Below are positions 9,590-18,862 of a stretch of 64,000 bases of DNA, piece after piece. Origin of the DNA: JANQIO01 sp965229625 (lineage in GTDB: Bacteria; Pseudomonadota; Gammaproteobacteria; Pseudomonadales; Halieaceae); assembly GCA_965229625.1 (NCBI GenBank), contig CBDDJJ010000001.1, positions 2,232,001 through 2,296,000 of the forward strand, in the 5' to 3' direction. The notes under the pieces are model-generated. The model was given only the letters and a program-made list of their open reading frames with translations. It was not told the DNA's origin and did not search any database. Each line of letters begins with the position of its first letter. The stretch's first letter is position 1. A program made the position numbers and the translations under genes.

Positions 9590-10375
9590 CTATGCGACTG
9601 TCTCTCGCCGCCGATCCCGGTAGTCGCGCAGCGCCGCCAGCATGGCGTCGTCGGTGGCGTTGGGCGCCTCCAGCACCTGCGCAAAGCCCTCAGCCCGGGC
9701 TGCGTCTGCCACCCGTTGACCGGGGGCCACCAGCGCGCGGCGCCGTGCATCGGCGAGGCCTGTTTCATCGAGCAATGACACCATATTGTCGAGGGCTTCG
9801 CCACTGCTGACCAGCACCACCTCCACCTGTTCGGCCCGTAGCTGGGCGGCCAGCTCCCCGGGGGCATAGCGGGGCCGGGTGCGACGATACACCGCAAGCT
9901 CTTCAACACGGGCACCGCGTTGTTCGAGGGTGTCGCGCAGCCGTCGGCGGCCGCCCTCGCCCTTGATAATCAGCACGCGCTGCCCCTCCACCGCCCGGAG
10001 AGAGGGCAAGGCCAGCAAGCCTTCGCTGGTCATATCCGATTCCGGTTGCAGGGCTGCAATCCCGTACTCCGCCAGTGCCACGGCCGAACTGCTACCTACC
10101 GTGTACCAGTTGAGACCGGCAGGAAGCTGCGGCCAGAAATCCTCAATCCAGGCCATGCCGTGGCGAATGGCGTTGCGGCTGACAAAAATGACGTGTTCGA
10201 AATGGCAGAGATCGAGCAATAGCTGGCGTTGCCCGGTGTCGGGCTCGGCAAATGCTTCGATGGCCAGCAGCGGTGCATAAACCGGGCGGAAGCCCGCGTC
10301 GGCCAGTCGTTCACCCAGGTCCCGGGCCTGCCCCGCAGGACGGGTCACCAGCACCGGGATGAGCGTGTCAGCCAT
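9590..10375 (-). CDS. hemD: Uroporphyrinogen-III synthase
   Basis: A 261-residue enzyme that cyclises hydroxymethylbilane to uroporphyrinogen III in tetrapyrrole synthesis. The N-terminus VLVTRPAGQA and the middle segment around VYRRTRP, with VVLVSSGEALDN further on, match HemD family blocks. I placed the start at the ATG ending at 10375, giving MADTLIPVLVTRPAG, because family similarity begins there. The open frame runs further upstream, but only as the shadow of hemC. This start overlaps the hemC stop by 8 bases, which fits coupling in one operon. Confidence 0.9.
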   Translation of the reverse strand: MADTLIPVLVTRPAGQARDLGERLADAGFRPVYAPLLAIEAFAEPDTGQRQLLLDLCHFEHVIFVSRNAIRHGMAWIEDFWPQLPAGLNWYTVGSSSAVALAEYGIAALQPESDMTSEGLLALPSLRAVEGQRVLIIKGEGGRRRLRDTLEQRGARVEELAVYRRTRPRYAPGELAAQLRAEQVEVVLVSSGEALDNMVSLLDETGLADARRRALVAPGQRVADAARAEGFAQVLEAPNATDDAMLAALRDYRDRRRETVA

Positions 10376-11300
10376 AGGCGGCCGCCAGCAACTCCGCCGC
10401 GCCCTGGGCCAGCAGGGCGTCCGCCACCTCGATGCCGAGCTGCTCAAAGTCCTCTTCCCCGGCAACGGCTTCCGCGCGCAGGATGGTATTGCCATCCTGG
10501 CTGCCCACCAGCCCGCGCAGCCAGAGCTGGTCGGGGGATTCCGGATGGGCAATGGCATAGGCCGCGATCGGCACCTGGCAGCCGCCCTCGAGGCGGGTGT
10601 TGAGGGCTCTCTCAGCGCCCACGCAGCGGGCGGTGGCCGTGTGATGCAGCGGCGCGATCAATTCGCGGGTGCGGCTGTCATCCTGGCGCAGTTCAATACC
10701 CACCGCTCCCTGCCCGCCGGCCGGCAACGAGGCTTCCACCGGCAGCGGCTGGGCAATGCGGTCCGCCATGCCCAGCCGTATCAGGCCGGCGCTGGCGAGA
10801 ATGATGGCGTCGTAGTCCCCCGCATCCAGCTTGGCCAGCCTAGTGTTCACATTGCCGCGCAGGAAATTCACCGTCAGGTCCGGCCGTTGGCTGCGTAGCT
10901 GGCATTCGCGCCGCAGGCTGGAGGTGCCGACCACGCTGCCTTCGGGCAGTTCGTCCAGGGAATTGAAGGTGTTGCTGACAAAGGCATCCCGCGGGTCTTC
11001 CCGCGGGCAGATCACCCCCAGCCCCAGGCCGTCGGGGAAATCCATGGGAACATCCTTCATGGAGTGCACGGCGATATCGGCGCGCGACTCCAGCAGGGCC
11101 GCCTCCAGCTCCTTGACGAACAGGCCCTTGCCACCCACTTTCGCCAGCGGCGCGTCCAGCAACTGGTCGCCGCGGGAAGTCATTGGCACCAGCTCCACGG
11201 TGAGCCCCGTGTGCGCCTGCTCCAGCTCGGCTTTTACGTATTCCGCCTGCCACAGGGCGAGCTGGCTTTCACGGGTGGCAATCTTGAGGGTGTGTTCCAT
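10368..11300 (-). CDS. hemC: Porphobilinogen deaminase (hydroxymethylbilane synthase)
   Basis: A 310-residue enzyme that polymerises four porphobilinogens into hydroxymethylbilane. Motifs in order: KIATRESQLALWQA at the N-terminus, LPAGQGAVGIE-type sequence in the middle (here SLPAGGQGAVGIELR), and the dipyrromethane-cofactor cysteine in LEGGCQVPIAAYA near residue 242. The ATG at 11300 is chosen over a GTG six codons upstream because AGGA lies 5 bases before it. It heads the hemC-hemD-hemX-hemY cluster and follows algR after an 84-base gap on the same strand. Confidence 0.94.
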   Translation of the reverse strand: MEHTLKIATRESQLALWQAEYVKAELEQAHTGLTVELVPMTSRGDQLLDAPLAKVGGKGLFVKELEAALLESRADIAVHSMKDVPMDFPDGLGLGVICPREDPRDAFVSNTFNSLDELPEGSVVGTSSLRRECQLRSQRPDLTVNFLRGNVNTRLAKLDAGDYDAIILASAGLIRLGMADRIAQPLPVEASLPAGGQGAVGIELRQDDSRTRELIAPLHHTATARCVGAERALNTRLEGGCQVPIAAYAIAHPESPDQLWLRGLVGSQDGNTILRAEAVAGEEDFEQLGIEVADALLAQGAAELLAAAYG

Positions 11301-11384
11301 AGTCGTCCTGTTTTCCACTGCTCAGGGGCGGGCCTCTGCGGGCCCATGATACGAAAGGCTGCGGGGCTTGTCCCTTGGGGAAGA

Positions 11385-12110
11385 TCAACCCAGCCTGAGG
11401 TTCTCCTTGACGGCCGCCAGGTGGCGCCGGCTGACAGCGGGCCGTTCCTCGACCCCTTCCAGGCTTACGGTCCAGCGGTCTTCCCCGTCACGATTGAGTC
11501 CGGCGACGTGGGCGCGGGACACCAGGGCATTGCGATGCACCCGCAGGAAGCGGCCGCTGAATTCGTCCTCCAGTTCCTTCAGGGTCTCGGTGAGCAGCAG
11601 GCTGCCGCCGGGGAACACGGCACGCACGTATTTCTGTTCCGCCACCAGGCAGCGCACTTCATCCACCGCGGTCATCTCGACGCCGCGCCGGCTCTCACAG
11701 ACCAGGTGGGTGCGCGCCGGCGCGCCGCCATCCAGGGCGGATAGCTGCAGGCGATTGAGTTTGCCCGCCCGGCCCATGGCCTCACGCAGTTTCTCCTCAC
11801 GCACCGGTTTCAGCAGATAGGCCACGGCCTGGTTATCCAGGGCCTGCAACGCAAACTGGTCGTAGGCGGTACAGAAAATCACCGCCGGCGGCTGCTCCAG
11901 CGACTGCAATGCTGACGCCACGGCGATGCCGTCCATGCCGGGCATGCGAATATCCAGCAGCAGCAGGTCCGGTTGCATTGAACCCACCATTTCCAGGGCC
12001 TGGGTGCCGTTGCCGGCCTCACCGACCTCGGCACCGGGCTCGACCTTGTCCAGCAGGCGCAGCAGGCGCTCGCGGGCCAGGGGTTCATCATCGACTACCA
12101 GAATCTTCAC
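11385..12110 (-). CDS. algR: LytTR-type response regulator AlgR
   Basis: A 241-residue two-component regulator. The receiver domain (1-120) shows the acidic pair in VVDDEP, the phospho-acceptor aspartate in LLLLDIRMPGMDG and the switch lysine in LLKPV. The C-terminal LytTR DNA-binding domain includes RFLRVHRNALVS. It overlaps the algZ stop by 4 bases (ATGA), so the pair is co-translated. In Pseudomonas, AlgR lies in the same position next to hemC and argH and controls alginate, twitching motility and virulence genes. The regulon here is unknown. Confidence 0.92.
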   Translation of the reverse strand: MKILVVDDEPLARERLLRLLDKVEPGAEVGEAGNGTQALEMVGSMQPDLLLLDIRMPGMDGIAVASALQSLEQPPAVIFCTAYDQFALQALDNQAVAYLLKPVREEKLREAMGRAGKLNRLQLSALDGGAPARTHLVCESRRGVEMTAVDEVRCLVAEQKYVRAVFPGGSLLLTETLKELEDEFSGRFLRVHRNALVSRAHVAGLNRDGEDRWTVSLEGVEERPAVSRRHLAAVKENLRLG

Positions 12111-13189
12111 GGCACGGCCCCGCGGTCAAAGGGCACGGACAATACCACGCGGTGCTCACCGGCCCCGGGCGCCACCTCGAGGGAAGCGGCTTCACCGTAG
12201 ATCGCCTCGAGCCGCTGACGGATGTTCTCCAGGGCAATCTGGTGGCCGTTGCCGCCGGTACCGGGATCAGCGGGCACCGGATTGCTGATCTCGACATTCA
12301 CGCCCTGCCCGTCCACACAGCGCACACGGATGCCGATACGCCCACCTTCCGGCATGCGCGCTACACCGTGATAGACCGCGTTCTCCACCAGCGGCTGCAA
12401 TAACAAGGACGGCAGCGGGCACAACAGTGCCTCGTCTTCCACCGACCACTCCACCTGCATGCGCTCGCCCAGGCGCAGCTGTTCAATGCCCAGGTACAGG
12501 CGGCAGAGGTGCAATTCGTCCGCCAGCGTTCCGCGATCATCGTTTTCCACCAGGCTCGCCCGGAACAGCTCCGAGAGGTCTTCCACCGCCTGCTCGGCCT
12601 GTTCCGGCCGCGAGCCGATCAGGCTGGCAATGCTGTTCATGGTGTTGAACAGGAAGTGCGGCCGGATGCGGGAGCGCAGGGATTCGATGCGGGCATTGAG
12701 CTCGGCCTGCTCCCGGGCGCGCAACTGCTGCTGCAGGTAGAAGTAGCGCAGCGCAATGCCACCAAACACCGCCGCCACCAGCAGGTTGCGCAGCAACCAC
12801 CAGCCATCCATGGGTGCGAAACCGGAATTGGCCAGCACCAGTGAGGCCACCAGGCTGCTCCCGGCGGTGACCAGCAGGATGATAACGAAGCTCAGCAGCA
12901 CGCCGATGGGCAGCGACAGCCGCGCCAGCAGGGGCCGGGCCGTGCACAAAAGCCCTGCGCACAGCAGCATGATCCACTGCACGAAGAGAGAAGCCAGTGC
13001 CAGGGTTCCCCAATCGAAGCTCGGCAGCCCGCTGCCGCCGAGCACGTACACCACCACCAGCAGCTCGGAGAGAATGAACATCAGCAGCACCGGCCGCGTC
13101 GCGCAGAGGTCCGGGATAAAGAACTCTCCCGGCGCCTGCGCCGCGTCGCTGCTGTCCCCACCCATGGTCCTGGAATTTGTTATTGCCAT
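12107..13189 (-). CDS. algZ: AlgZ/FimS-type sensor histidine kinase
   Basis: A 360-residue membrane kinase of the LytS/YehU type (His_kinase family, PF06580 type). The N-terminal third has four hydrophobic helices. The phospho-accepting histidine lies in RSRIRPHFLFNTMNSIASL, and the ATP-binding N box is LLLQPLVENAVYHGV. It partners AlgR, with which it overlaps by 4 bases. The start is uncertain: ATG at 13189 gives MAITNSRTMGG; an alternative ATG at 13165 has a partial AGGA that is too close to be a good ribosome site. The open frame extends upstream only because it lies opposite argH. argH diverges from it, 127 bases apart. Confidence 0.88.
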   Translation of the reverse strand: MAITNSRTMGGDSSDAAQAPGEFFIPDLCATRPVLLMFILSELLVVVYVLGGSGLPSFDWGTLALASLFVQWIMLLCAGLLCTARPLLARLSLPIGVLLSFVIILLVTAGSSLVASLVLANSGFAPMDGWWLLRNLLVAAVFGGIALRYFYLQQQLRAREQAELNARIESLRSRIRPHFLFNTMNSIASLIGSRPEQAEQAVEDLSELFRASLVENDDRGTLADELHLCRLYLGIEQLRLGERMQVEWSVEDEALLCPLPSLLLQPLVENAVYHGVARMPEGGRIGIRVRCVDGQGVNVEISNPVPADPGTGGNGHQIALENIRQRLEAIYGEAASLEVAPGAGEHRVVLSVPFDRGAVP

Positions 13190-13233
13190 ACGCCGCGCAT
13201 CACGCGCCTCGCAGTACAGTGTTTTTGTGCTGC

Positions 13234-13239
13234 TATACT
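13234..13239 (+). promoter_or_regulatory. Possible -10 box for argH
   Basis: TATACT lies 77 bases before the argH ATG in the divergent algZ-argH region. No good -35 is visible, so this is weak. Confidence 0.3.
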
Positions 13240-13316
13240 TGCATCCCCGCGCAGGAGCAGCAAGCCTCCGCCGCAGCGCGCAGCAGCAAGTTTGGGAACC
13301 TCTACACAAGGCATCC

Positions 13317-14717
13317 ATGAGCAAGAAAGACACCACCAGCCAGACCTGGGGCGGGCGCTTCAGTGAGCCTACTGACAGCTTTGTACAACGGTTTACGGCA
13401 TCGGTCAGCTTCGACCAGCGCATGGCACAGGAGGATATCGCCGGCTCGCTGGCGCACGCCCGCATGCTGGCCAGCGTGGGCGTACTGAGCGCCGAGGAAC
13501 TTACGGCTATCGAAGGTGGTCTCGAACAGGTGGCAGCCGAGATCGCCAACGGTGACTTCGACTGGTCGGTTGAGCTGGAAGATGTGCACATGAACATCGA
13601 GGCCCGGCTTACCGCGCTGATTGGCGATGCCGGCAAGAAGCTGCACACGGGCCGTTCGCGCAATGACCAGGTGGCGACCGACATTCGCCTGTACCTGAGG
13701 GGCGCCATGGATGCGCTGTGCTCAGAGCTCACGCGCCTGCAACAGGGCCTGATTGACCTCGCCCGCAACGAGGCCGACACCATCATGCCCGGCTTCACCC
13801 ACCTGCAGACTGCCCAGCCGGTCAGCTTCGGGCACCACCTGCTGGCCTGGAATGAAATGCTGGAGCGCGACCACGGCCGCCTGCAGGACTGCCGGGCGCG
13901 GATGAACGTCTCCCCGCTCGGCGCGGCAGCGCTGGCCGGTACCTCCTATCCAATTGATCGTGCCCAGACCGCCGCGGCGCTGGGCTTCGATGCGCCCACC
14001 GAGAACTCACTGGACTCCGTGAGTGATCGCGACTTTGGCATCGAGTTCGTAAGCGCCGGCGCGCTGATCATGACGCACCTGTCGAGGATGTCAGAAGAAC
14101 TGGTGTTGTGGACCTCGGCCCAGTTCGGCTTCGTGGAGCTGCCGGATCGCTTCTGCACCGGTTCTTCGATCATGCCGCAGAAGAAAAACCCCGATGTGCC
14201 GGAACTGGTGCGCGGCAAGACCGGTCGCGTGAACGGCCACCTGGTGTCGCTGCTGAGCCTGATGAAGAGCCAGCCGCTGGCCTACAACAAGGACAACCAG
14301 GAGGACAAGGAACCGCTGTTCGACACGGTGGACACCCTGGGCGATTGCCTGCGCGCGTTTGCCGACATGGTGCCAGCCATTCAGCCGCAGCGCGAAGCCA
14401 TGCGCGAAGCGGCACGGCGCGGATTCTCCACCGCTACCGACCTCGCGGATTACCTGGTGCGCAAGGGCATCCCCTTCCGCGACGCCCACGAGATCGTCGG
14501 TTCGGCGGTAGCCCACGGTGTGGAACAGGGCCTGGACCTGGCTGAATTGAGCCTGGAGACCCTGCAGGGCTTCAGCGAGCAGATTGGCGACGACGTGTTC
14601 GAGGTACTGACTCTGGAGGGCTCGGTGGCCGCGCGCAATCACATCGGCGGCACGGCGCCGGAGCAGGTCAGGCAGGCGGCGGACCGGGCCGCGGCCAGGC
14701 TGGCGGCACGCCAGTAA
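13317..14717 (+). CDS. argH: Argininosuccinate lyase
   Basis: A 466-residue enzyme splitting argininosuccinate into arginine and fumarate, the last step of arginine synthesis. N-terminal WGGRFSEPTDSFVQRFTASV, the HTGRSRNDQVATD motif, FTHLQTAQPVSFGHH, and the superfamily signature GSSIMPQKKNPDVPELVRGK are all present. The ATG at 13317 is chosen because family homology starts there and AAGG lies 5 bases upstream; the longer open frame upstream is the antisense of algZ. The 3' end converges on the DUF3187 gene with only 4 bases between them. Confidence 0.96.
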   Translation: MSKKDTTSQTWGGRFSEPTDSFVQRFTASVSFDQRMAQEDIAGSLAHARMLASVGVLSAEELTAIEGGLEQVAAEIANGDFDWSVELEDVHMNIEARLTALIGDAGKKLHTGRSRNDQVATDIRLYLRGAMDALCSELTRLQQGLIDLARNEADTIMPGFTHLQTAQPVSFGHHLLAWNEMLERDHGRLQDCRARMNVSPLGAAALAGTSYPIDRAQTAAALGFDAPTENSLDSVSDRDFGIEFVSAGALIMTHLSRMSEELVLWTSAQFGFVELPDRFCTGSSIMPQKKNPDVPELVRGKTGRVNGHLVSLLSLMKSQPLAYNKDNQEDKEPLFDTVDTLGDCLRAFADMVPAIQPQREAMREAARRGFSTATDLADYLVRKGIPFRDAHEIVGSAVAHGVEQGLDLAELSLETLQGFSEQIGDDVFEVLTLEGSVAARNHIGGTAPEQVRQAADRAAARLAARQ

Positions 14718-14721
14718 GCGG

Positions 14722-15699
14722 CTAGCTGCCCGGCACCTGGTAGCGCAGGCCAAACTGCAGCACAAAGTCCGGCGAAGTATCGACGGCAATATCCTCACTG
14801 AAGCTGAACTCTGCTTCCCAGCCGCGGGCAAACAGCCAGCTCGCCCCGGCGGTAATCTGCACGCTGGTATCACCCAACTGGGTAAGGGCGGAATCCGCCA
14901 CGGCCGCGTGGCTGTCAATCTGCAGCTTGAGGTGAAAGCTCTGCCAGGTGCGCCACTCCATGCCGCCGCTGGCAAACCACAGGTCCTGCTCCTGGATATT
15001 GCCCAACACATCGGCATCGCCGGCGCGCAGGTAGCCCACCTGCCCGTGCCAGGTGATGGGCCAGTCGCCGCGGTGCTCGCCGCTGGCGTTGACGGACAGG
15101 TAGTAGTCGTCCCCGCCGCTGCCCAGCAATTCATCTTCATCACCGGTGCCGAGCTTGGCGCCGGTGCGCAGGCTGATCGCGGCGGTCTCCGAGCTCCACA
15201 GCTGCTTGGTCAGTGCCAGGTTGAGATCACCCCAGCCTTCCACTTCCTCCTGCAGACCGAAGGCGGCGCCGGGAGTAGCGAAGCGGATATCAATCAGGTC
15301 TCGCGCCACCTGGTCGCGATCACCGTCCGGCAGGTTCCAGAAGTCGTGCCAATTCTCGATTACCTTGTCGAGATCACCGCCCTCGTGGCGCAGCCAGGGT
15401 AGCTCCGCCTCGAAGTCCACGCCCCAGCCCAGCCCGACAGCGCCGCGCAGCGCAAAACGCCGGGTTTCGACATCGAAGTTCACGGCTTCACGGGCGTTGT
15501 TATCGACGCTGTAGTTGTTGGCAACGTTGCCATTGAGCGAGGTGGAGAACTCCCCCGCCGGCAGCGTTTGCGCAGCGCGCAGGTTGGGAAAACCGAACAG
15601 GCCCGCCAGCGGCGCCAGGTTCTTGGCATAGAGCGGGTCGGCCACCGCCGGTGTGCCCAGCAGCGCCAGGCAAAGTGAGCAAGAGCGGGTAATTCGCAA
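14722..15699 (-). CDS. DUF3187-like outer-membrane beta-barrel protein
   Basis: A 325-residue exported protein with a signal peptide (residues 1-20, ending AVADP). The rest alternates short amphipathic strands rich in Gly, Trp and aromatics, and ends with FVLQFGLRYQVPGS, a typical barrel terminus. The LYAKNLAPLAGLFGFPNLR start of the mature part resembles DUF3187. The function is unknown. It is convergent with argH, and its start faces the lptM-lysA operon, about 130 bases away. Confidence 0.75.
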   Translation of the reverse strand: MRITRSCSLCLALLGTPAVADPLYAKNLAPLAGLFGFPNLRAAQTLPAGEFSTSLNGNVANNYSVDNNAREAVNFDVETRRFALRGAVGLGWGVDFEAELPWLRHEGGDLDKVIENWHDFWNLPDGDRDQVARDLIDIRFATPGAAFGLQEEVEGWGDLNLALTKQLWSSETAAISLRTGAKLGTGDEDELLGSGGDDYYLSVNASGEHRGDWPITWHGQVGYLRAGDADVLGNIQEQDLWFASGGMEWRTWQSFHLKLQIDSHAAVADSALTQLGDTSVQITAGASWLFARGWEAEFSFSEDIAVDTSPDFVLQFGLRYQVPGS

Positions 15700-15794
15700 G
15701 CTGGTACTCCATGTAGTTGTTCCATCGGCAGGCGGCTCGCCGGGGCTGCCGCGGGGCTATGCCCCGGACTATCGCCTGGCCCAGCGGGCACCGC

Positions 15795-15800
15795 TATAAT
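15795..15800 (+). promoter_or_regulatory. Possible -10 box of the lptM-lysA operon
   Basis: A perfect TATAAT sits 29 bases before the GTG start of lptM. The -35 region is poor. Confidence 0.4.
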
Positions 15801-15829
15801 GCCTGCTTTTCGCCTACTGGAAACCTGCA

Positions 15830-16039
15830 GTGCATTTACGGCCCTACCTCGTCCTGCTGCTCCTACTTCTGGCTGGCTGCGGACAGAAGGGTGGTCTGTA
15901 CATTCCACAGGATGCGCCACAGGAAGCGCCAAAGGCAACGCCACAGGAAGCGCCACAGGAAACGCCGCAGGAAACGCCGCAGGAAACGCCACAAGACGCA
16001 CCGGCGACCCAGCCCGCCGAACAGGACACAACGGAATAA
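15830..16039 (+). CDS. lptM: LptM-type small lipoprotein with PQET repeats
   Basis: A 69-residue lipoprotein starting with GTG. The signal and lipobox are LLLLLLAGCGQKGGLY: cleavage before Cys17, and the mature sequence begins CGQKGGLY, the signature of LptM (formerly YifL), which helps the LptD LPS translocon fold. The rest of the mature part is almost entirely eight PQ(E/D)(T/A)-like tetrapeptide units encoded by 12-base DNA repeats (15905-16000). In E. coli yifL also precedes dapF. It is 8 bases upstream of lysA and surely in the same operon. Confidence 0.82.
   Translation: MHLRPYLVLLLLLLAGCGQKGGLYIPQDAPQEAPKATPQEAPQETPQETPQETPQDAPATQPAEQDTTE
15905..16000 (+). repeat. 12-bp tandem repeat inside lptM
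   Basis: Eight in-frame 12-base units encode PQDA, PQEA, PKAT, PQEA, PQET, PQET, PQET and PQDA. The central PQET units are nearly identical at DNA level (CCGCAGGAAACG), so unit number could change by slippage without breaking the frame. Confidence 0.88.
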
Positions 16040-16047
16040 ACCATACT

Positions 16048-17316
16048 ATGCGTGACTTTGACTACCGCGATGGTGCGCTGTACGCCGAAGCGCAGCCCCT
16101 GGGCGCCGTCGCCGAGCGCTTTGGCACGCCCACGTTCGTTTATTCCCGGGCTGCACTGGCGCGCAATTTCCTCGCCTACGAAGACGCGCTGGCGGGCAGC
16201 GATCACCTGGTGTGTTACGCGGTCAAGGCCAACTCCAACCTGGCAATTCTTAACCTGCTGGCCGGCCTCGGTGCCGGCTTTGATATTGTGTCCGGCGGTG
16301 AACTGCAGCGTGTGGTGGCTGCCGGCGGCGACCCGCGCAAGGTCGTGTTCTCGGGCGTGGCCAAACAGCCCGAGGAGATGCGCCAGGCCCTGGAACTGGA
16401 CATTCTCTGCTTCAATGTCGAGTCGGATGCCGAGCTCGAAACCCTGTCTGCCGTGGCACAGGAAGCCGGTTGCAGGGCGCGGGTATCGCTGCGCGTAAAC
16501 CCGGACGTGGACGCCCGCACACATCCCTATATTTCCACCGGCCTGAAGCAGAACAAATTCGGTGTACCCTGGGAGACCGCCCGCGACAGCTACCGCCGGG
16601 CTGCCTCGCTACCGGGCCTGGAGGTCGTGGGCGTGGACTGCCATATCGGCTCGCAGCTCACCGACATCAGCCCCTTTCTCGATGCCCTCGACCGCTTGCT
16701 CGGCCTGATTGACGAGCTGGCGGCAGACGGCATCGAGATCTCCCACCTGGACCTGGGCGGTGGCCTGGGCGTTCGCTACCGAGACGAGGAACCGCCGTCG
16801 CCGGCGGACTATATCGCCGCGGTGCGCGAGCGGCTTGGCGACCGCCCGCTCAAGCTGATGTTTGAACCCGGGCGCTCCATCTGCGCCAACGCCGGCCTGC
16901 TGCTCACGCAGGTCAGCTCCCTGAAGAGCAATGGCGGGCATCACTTTGCCATCGTCGACGCTGCCATGAACGACCTGTTGCGGCCGGCCCTGTACGACGC
17001 CTGGATGGACATTGTGGCAGTGGCACCCCGTGACGATGCGCCCACCGTGCCCTACGACGTGGTGGGACCGGTGTGTGAAACCGGCGACTTCCTCGGCAAG
17101 CAACGGGAGCTGGCCCTGCAGGCGGGCGACCTGCTGGCTGTCATGGACGCCGGCGCCTATGCCTTTTCCATGAGTTCCAATTACAACACGCGACCGCGCG
17201 CCGCCGAGGTGATGGTGGATGGCGACCAGGCCCACCTGGTGCGGGCCCGGGAATCCATCGAGGACCTGCTGCGCGGGGAGCAACTGCTGCCGGACCGGGA
17301 GGCGGGCGCCGCGTGA
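16048..17316 (+). CDS. lysA: Diaminopimelate decarboxylase
   Basis: A 422-residue PLP enzyme making L-lysine from meso-diaminopimelate. The PLP lysine is in CYAVKANSNLAIL, the glycine-rich phosphate loop in HLDLGGGLGV, and the active-site cysteine region in GPVCETGDFLG. EPGRSICANAG is also typical. The ATG at 16048 (MRDFDYRDGALYAEA) is where family similarity starts; the open frame runs back through lptM in another frame. The stop overlaps the dapF GTG by 4 bases. Confidence 0.95.
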   Translation: MRDFDYRDGALYAEAQPLGAVAERFGTPTFVYSRAALARNFLAYEDALAGSDHLVCYAVKANSNLAILNLLAGLGAGFDIVSGGELQRVVAAGGDPRKVVFSGVAKQPEEMRQALELDILCFNVESDAELETLSAVAQEAGCRARVSLRVNPDVDARTHPYISTGLKQNKFGVPWETARDSYRRAASLPGLEVVGVDCHIGSQLTDISPFLDALDRLLGLIDELAADGIEISHLDLGGGLGVRYRDEEPPSPADYIAAVRERLGDRPLKLMFEPGRSICANAGLLLTQVSSLKSNGGHHFAIVDAAMNDLLRPALYDAWMDIVAVAPRDDAPTVPYDVVGPVCETGDFLGKQRELALQAGDLLAVMDAGAYAFSMSSNYNTRPRAAEVMVDGDQAHLVRARESIEDLLRGEQLLPDREAGAA

Positions 17317-18143
17317 GATTGAAGTTCACCAAGATGCACGGGCTCGGCAACGACTTCGTGGTGCTGGACCTGGTCAGCCAGCGCTGCACGCTGCGGCCCG
17401 GGCACATCCGCAAGCTGGCGGATCGCCGCCTGGGTGTGGGCTGCGACCAGGTCCTGGTCGTGGAACCGCCCCAGGACCCGGACGCGGATTTCCGCTATCG
17501 CATCTTCAACGCCGACGGCCGCGAGGTGGAGCAGTGCGGCAACGGCGCGCGCTGCGTGGCCCGCTTCGTGCGCGACCGCCGGCTGACCCACCGCCACAAG
17601 ATCAGTGTCGAGACGGCCGGTGGCCCGATGCACCTCAAGGTGCGCAAGGACAAGCAGATTGAAGTGAACATGGGGCCGCCGCGTTTCGAGCCCGCCGACA
17701 TACCCTTCGATGCGGAGGCTCGCGCCGACCGCTACGGGCTCGACGTGGACGGCGAGCAGATCGATATCGCTGCCCTGTCCATGGGCAATCCCCACGCGGT
17801 GATGCTGGTGGATGATGTCGACACGGCGCCTGTGGAACGCCTGGGCCCGCTGATCGAAGCCCACCCGCGTTTTCCCGAACAGGTCAACGCAGGCTTCATG
17901 CAGGTGGTGTCGGACAGGGAGATTCACCTGCGCGTATTCGAACGCGGTGTCGGTGAAACCCAGGCCTGTGGCAGCGGCGCCTGTGCCGCCGTGGTGGCGG
18001 GGCGGCAGTTGGGCCTGCTTGGAAAGCGCGTGACCGTGCACCTGTTGGGCGGCGATCTGGAAATTGCTTGGGCCGGGGAAAGCCATCCGGTTATGATGAC
18101 GGGGCCGGCAACGACCGTGTTCGAAGGGAGCGTGCGACTTTGA
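17313..18143 (+). CDS. dapF: Diaminopimelate epimerase
   Basis: A 276-residue enzyme converting LL- to meso-diaminopimelate for lysine and peptidoglycan. The two catalytic cysteines are in EQCGNGARCVARFV and TQACGSGACAAVV. The start MRLKFTKMHGLGNDFVVLD is a GTG overlapping the lysA stop (GTGA). It feeds LysA encoded just upstream. Confidence 0.96.
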   Translation: MRLKFTKMHGLGNDFVVLDLVSQRCTLRPGHIRKLADRRLGVGCDQVLVVEPPQDPDADFRYRIFNADGREVEQCGNGARCVARFVRDRRLTHRHKISVETAGGPMHLKVRKDKQIEVNMGPPRFEPADIPFDAEARADRYGLDVDGEQIDIAALSMGNPHAVMLVDDVDTAPVERLGPLIEAHPRFPEQVNAGFMQVVSDREIHLRVFERGVGETQACGSGACAAVVAGRQLGLLGKRVTVHLLGGDLEIAWAGESHPVMMTGPATTVFEGSVRL

Positions 18144-18862
18144 CTGCAAAAAGCAAGGCTAATGCGGAAACCGCTGACAGCCAGGAACTGGTGGGATTGA
18201 GCGACGCGCGCGTCCGGGACTACCTGAAAGAGAACCCGGACTTTTTTGACCACCACCCGGACATGCTTGATCACCTGCAGATCACCCACAAGGCGGGCAG
18301 CGCGGTATCGCTGGTGGAAAAGCAGGTCAGCGTGCTGCGCGAGCGCAACATGGAGATGCGCAAGCGCCTCAACACCCTGACCGGCAATGCTCGCGAGAAC
18401 GACCGCCTCTACGACCTGACGCGACAACTGATCCTCACCCTGCTCGAGGCACAAAGCCTTGAAGAGCTGGCCACAAGCTTCTGCCACGGCCTCCGCAATG
18501 ACTTTGGGGTCGACCATGTCAGCTTCATCCTGTTCGGCGATCCCAAGGACAGCAGCGAGCACTGTCGAATCGATACCGCTGATCGCGCCCGCATCGAAAT
18601 CGGTGCCCTGATCAAGGGCCAGAGCGCTGTATGCGGCACACTCCGCGAGGAGGAATTGCAGTACCTGTTTCCCAACAGCACCGGCGTCGGCTCGGCTGCC
18701 GTGGTAACGCTGGCGCGCGGCGGCGACCTGGGCGTGATCGCAGTGGGCAGCGACGATCCGCACTACTACAGTGCCACCACCGGCACCCTGTTCCTGGGCC
18801 ACCTCGGTGACGTGGTAGTGCGCCTGTTGCCTCTGCTGCGTGGAGACCAGGCGGGAGCATGA
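18140..18862 (+). CDS. DUF484 family protein
   Basis: A 240-residue protein of the DUF484 family (YigA in E. coli), a GAF-like domain protein of unknown role always found between dapF and xerC. Conserved start VRDYLKENPDFFDHHPDMLDHLQI, then SAVSLVEKQVSVLRERN, and a GAF-like core ending in LFLGHLGDVVVRLL. The start is a TTG overlapping the dapF stop (TTGA), preceded by AAGGGAG about 9 bases away. It overlaps xerC by 4 bases. Confidence 0.9.
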   Translation: MTAKSKANAETADSQELVGLSDARVRDYLKENPDFFDHHPDMLDHLQITHKAGSAVSLVEKQVSVLRERNMEMRKRLNTLTGNARENDRLYDLTRQLILTLLEAQSLEELATSFCHGLRNDFGVDHVSFILFGDPKDSSEHCRIDTADRARIEIGALIKGQSAVCGTLREEELQYLFPNSTGVGSAAVVTLARGGDLGVIAVGSDDPHYYSATTGTLFLGHLGDVVVRLLPLLRGDQAGA

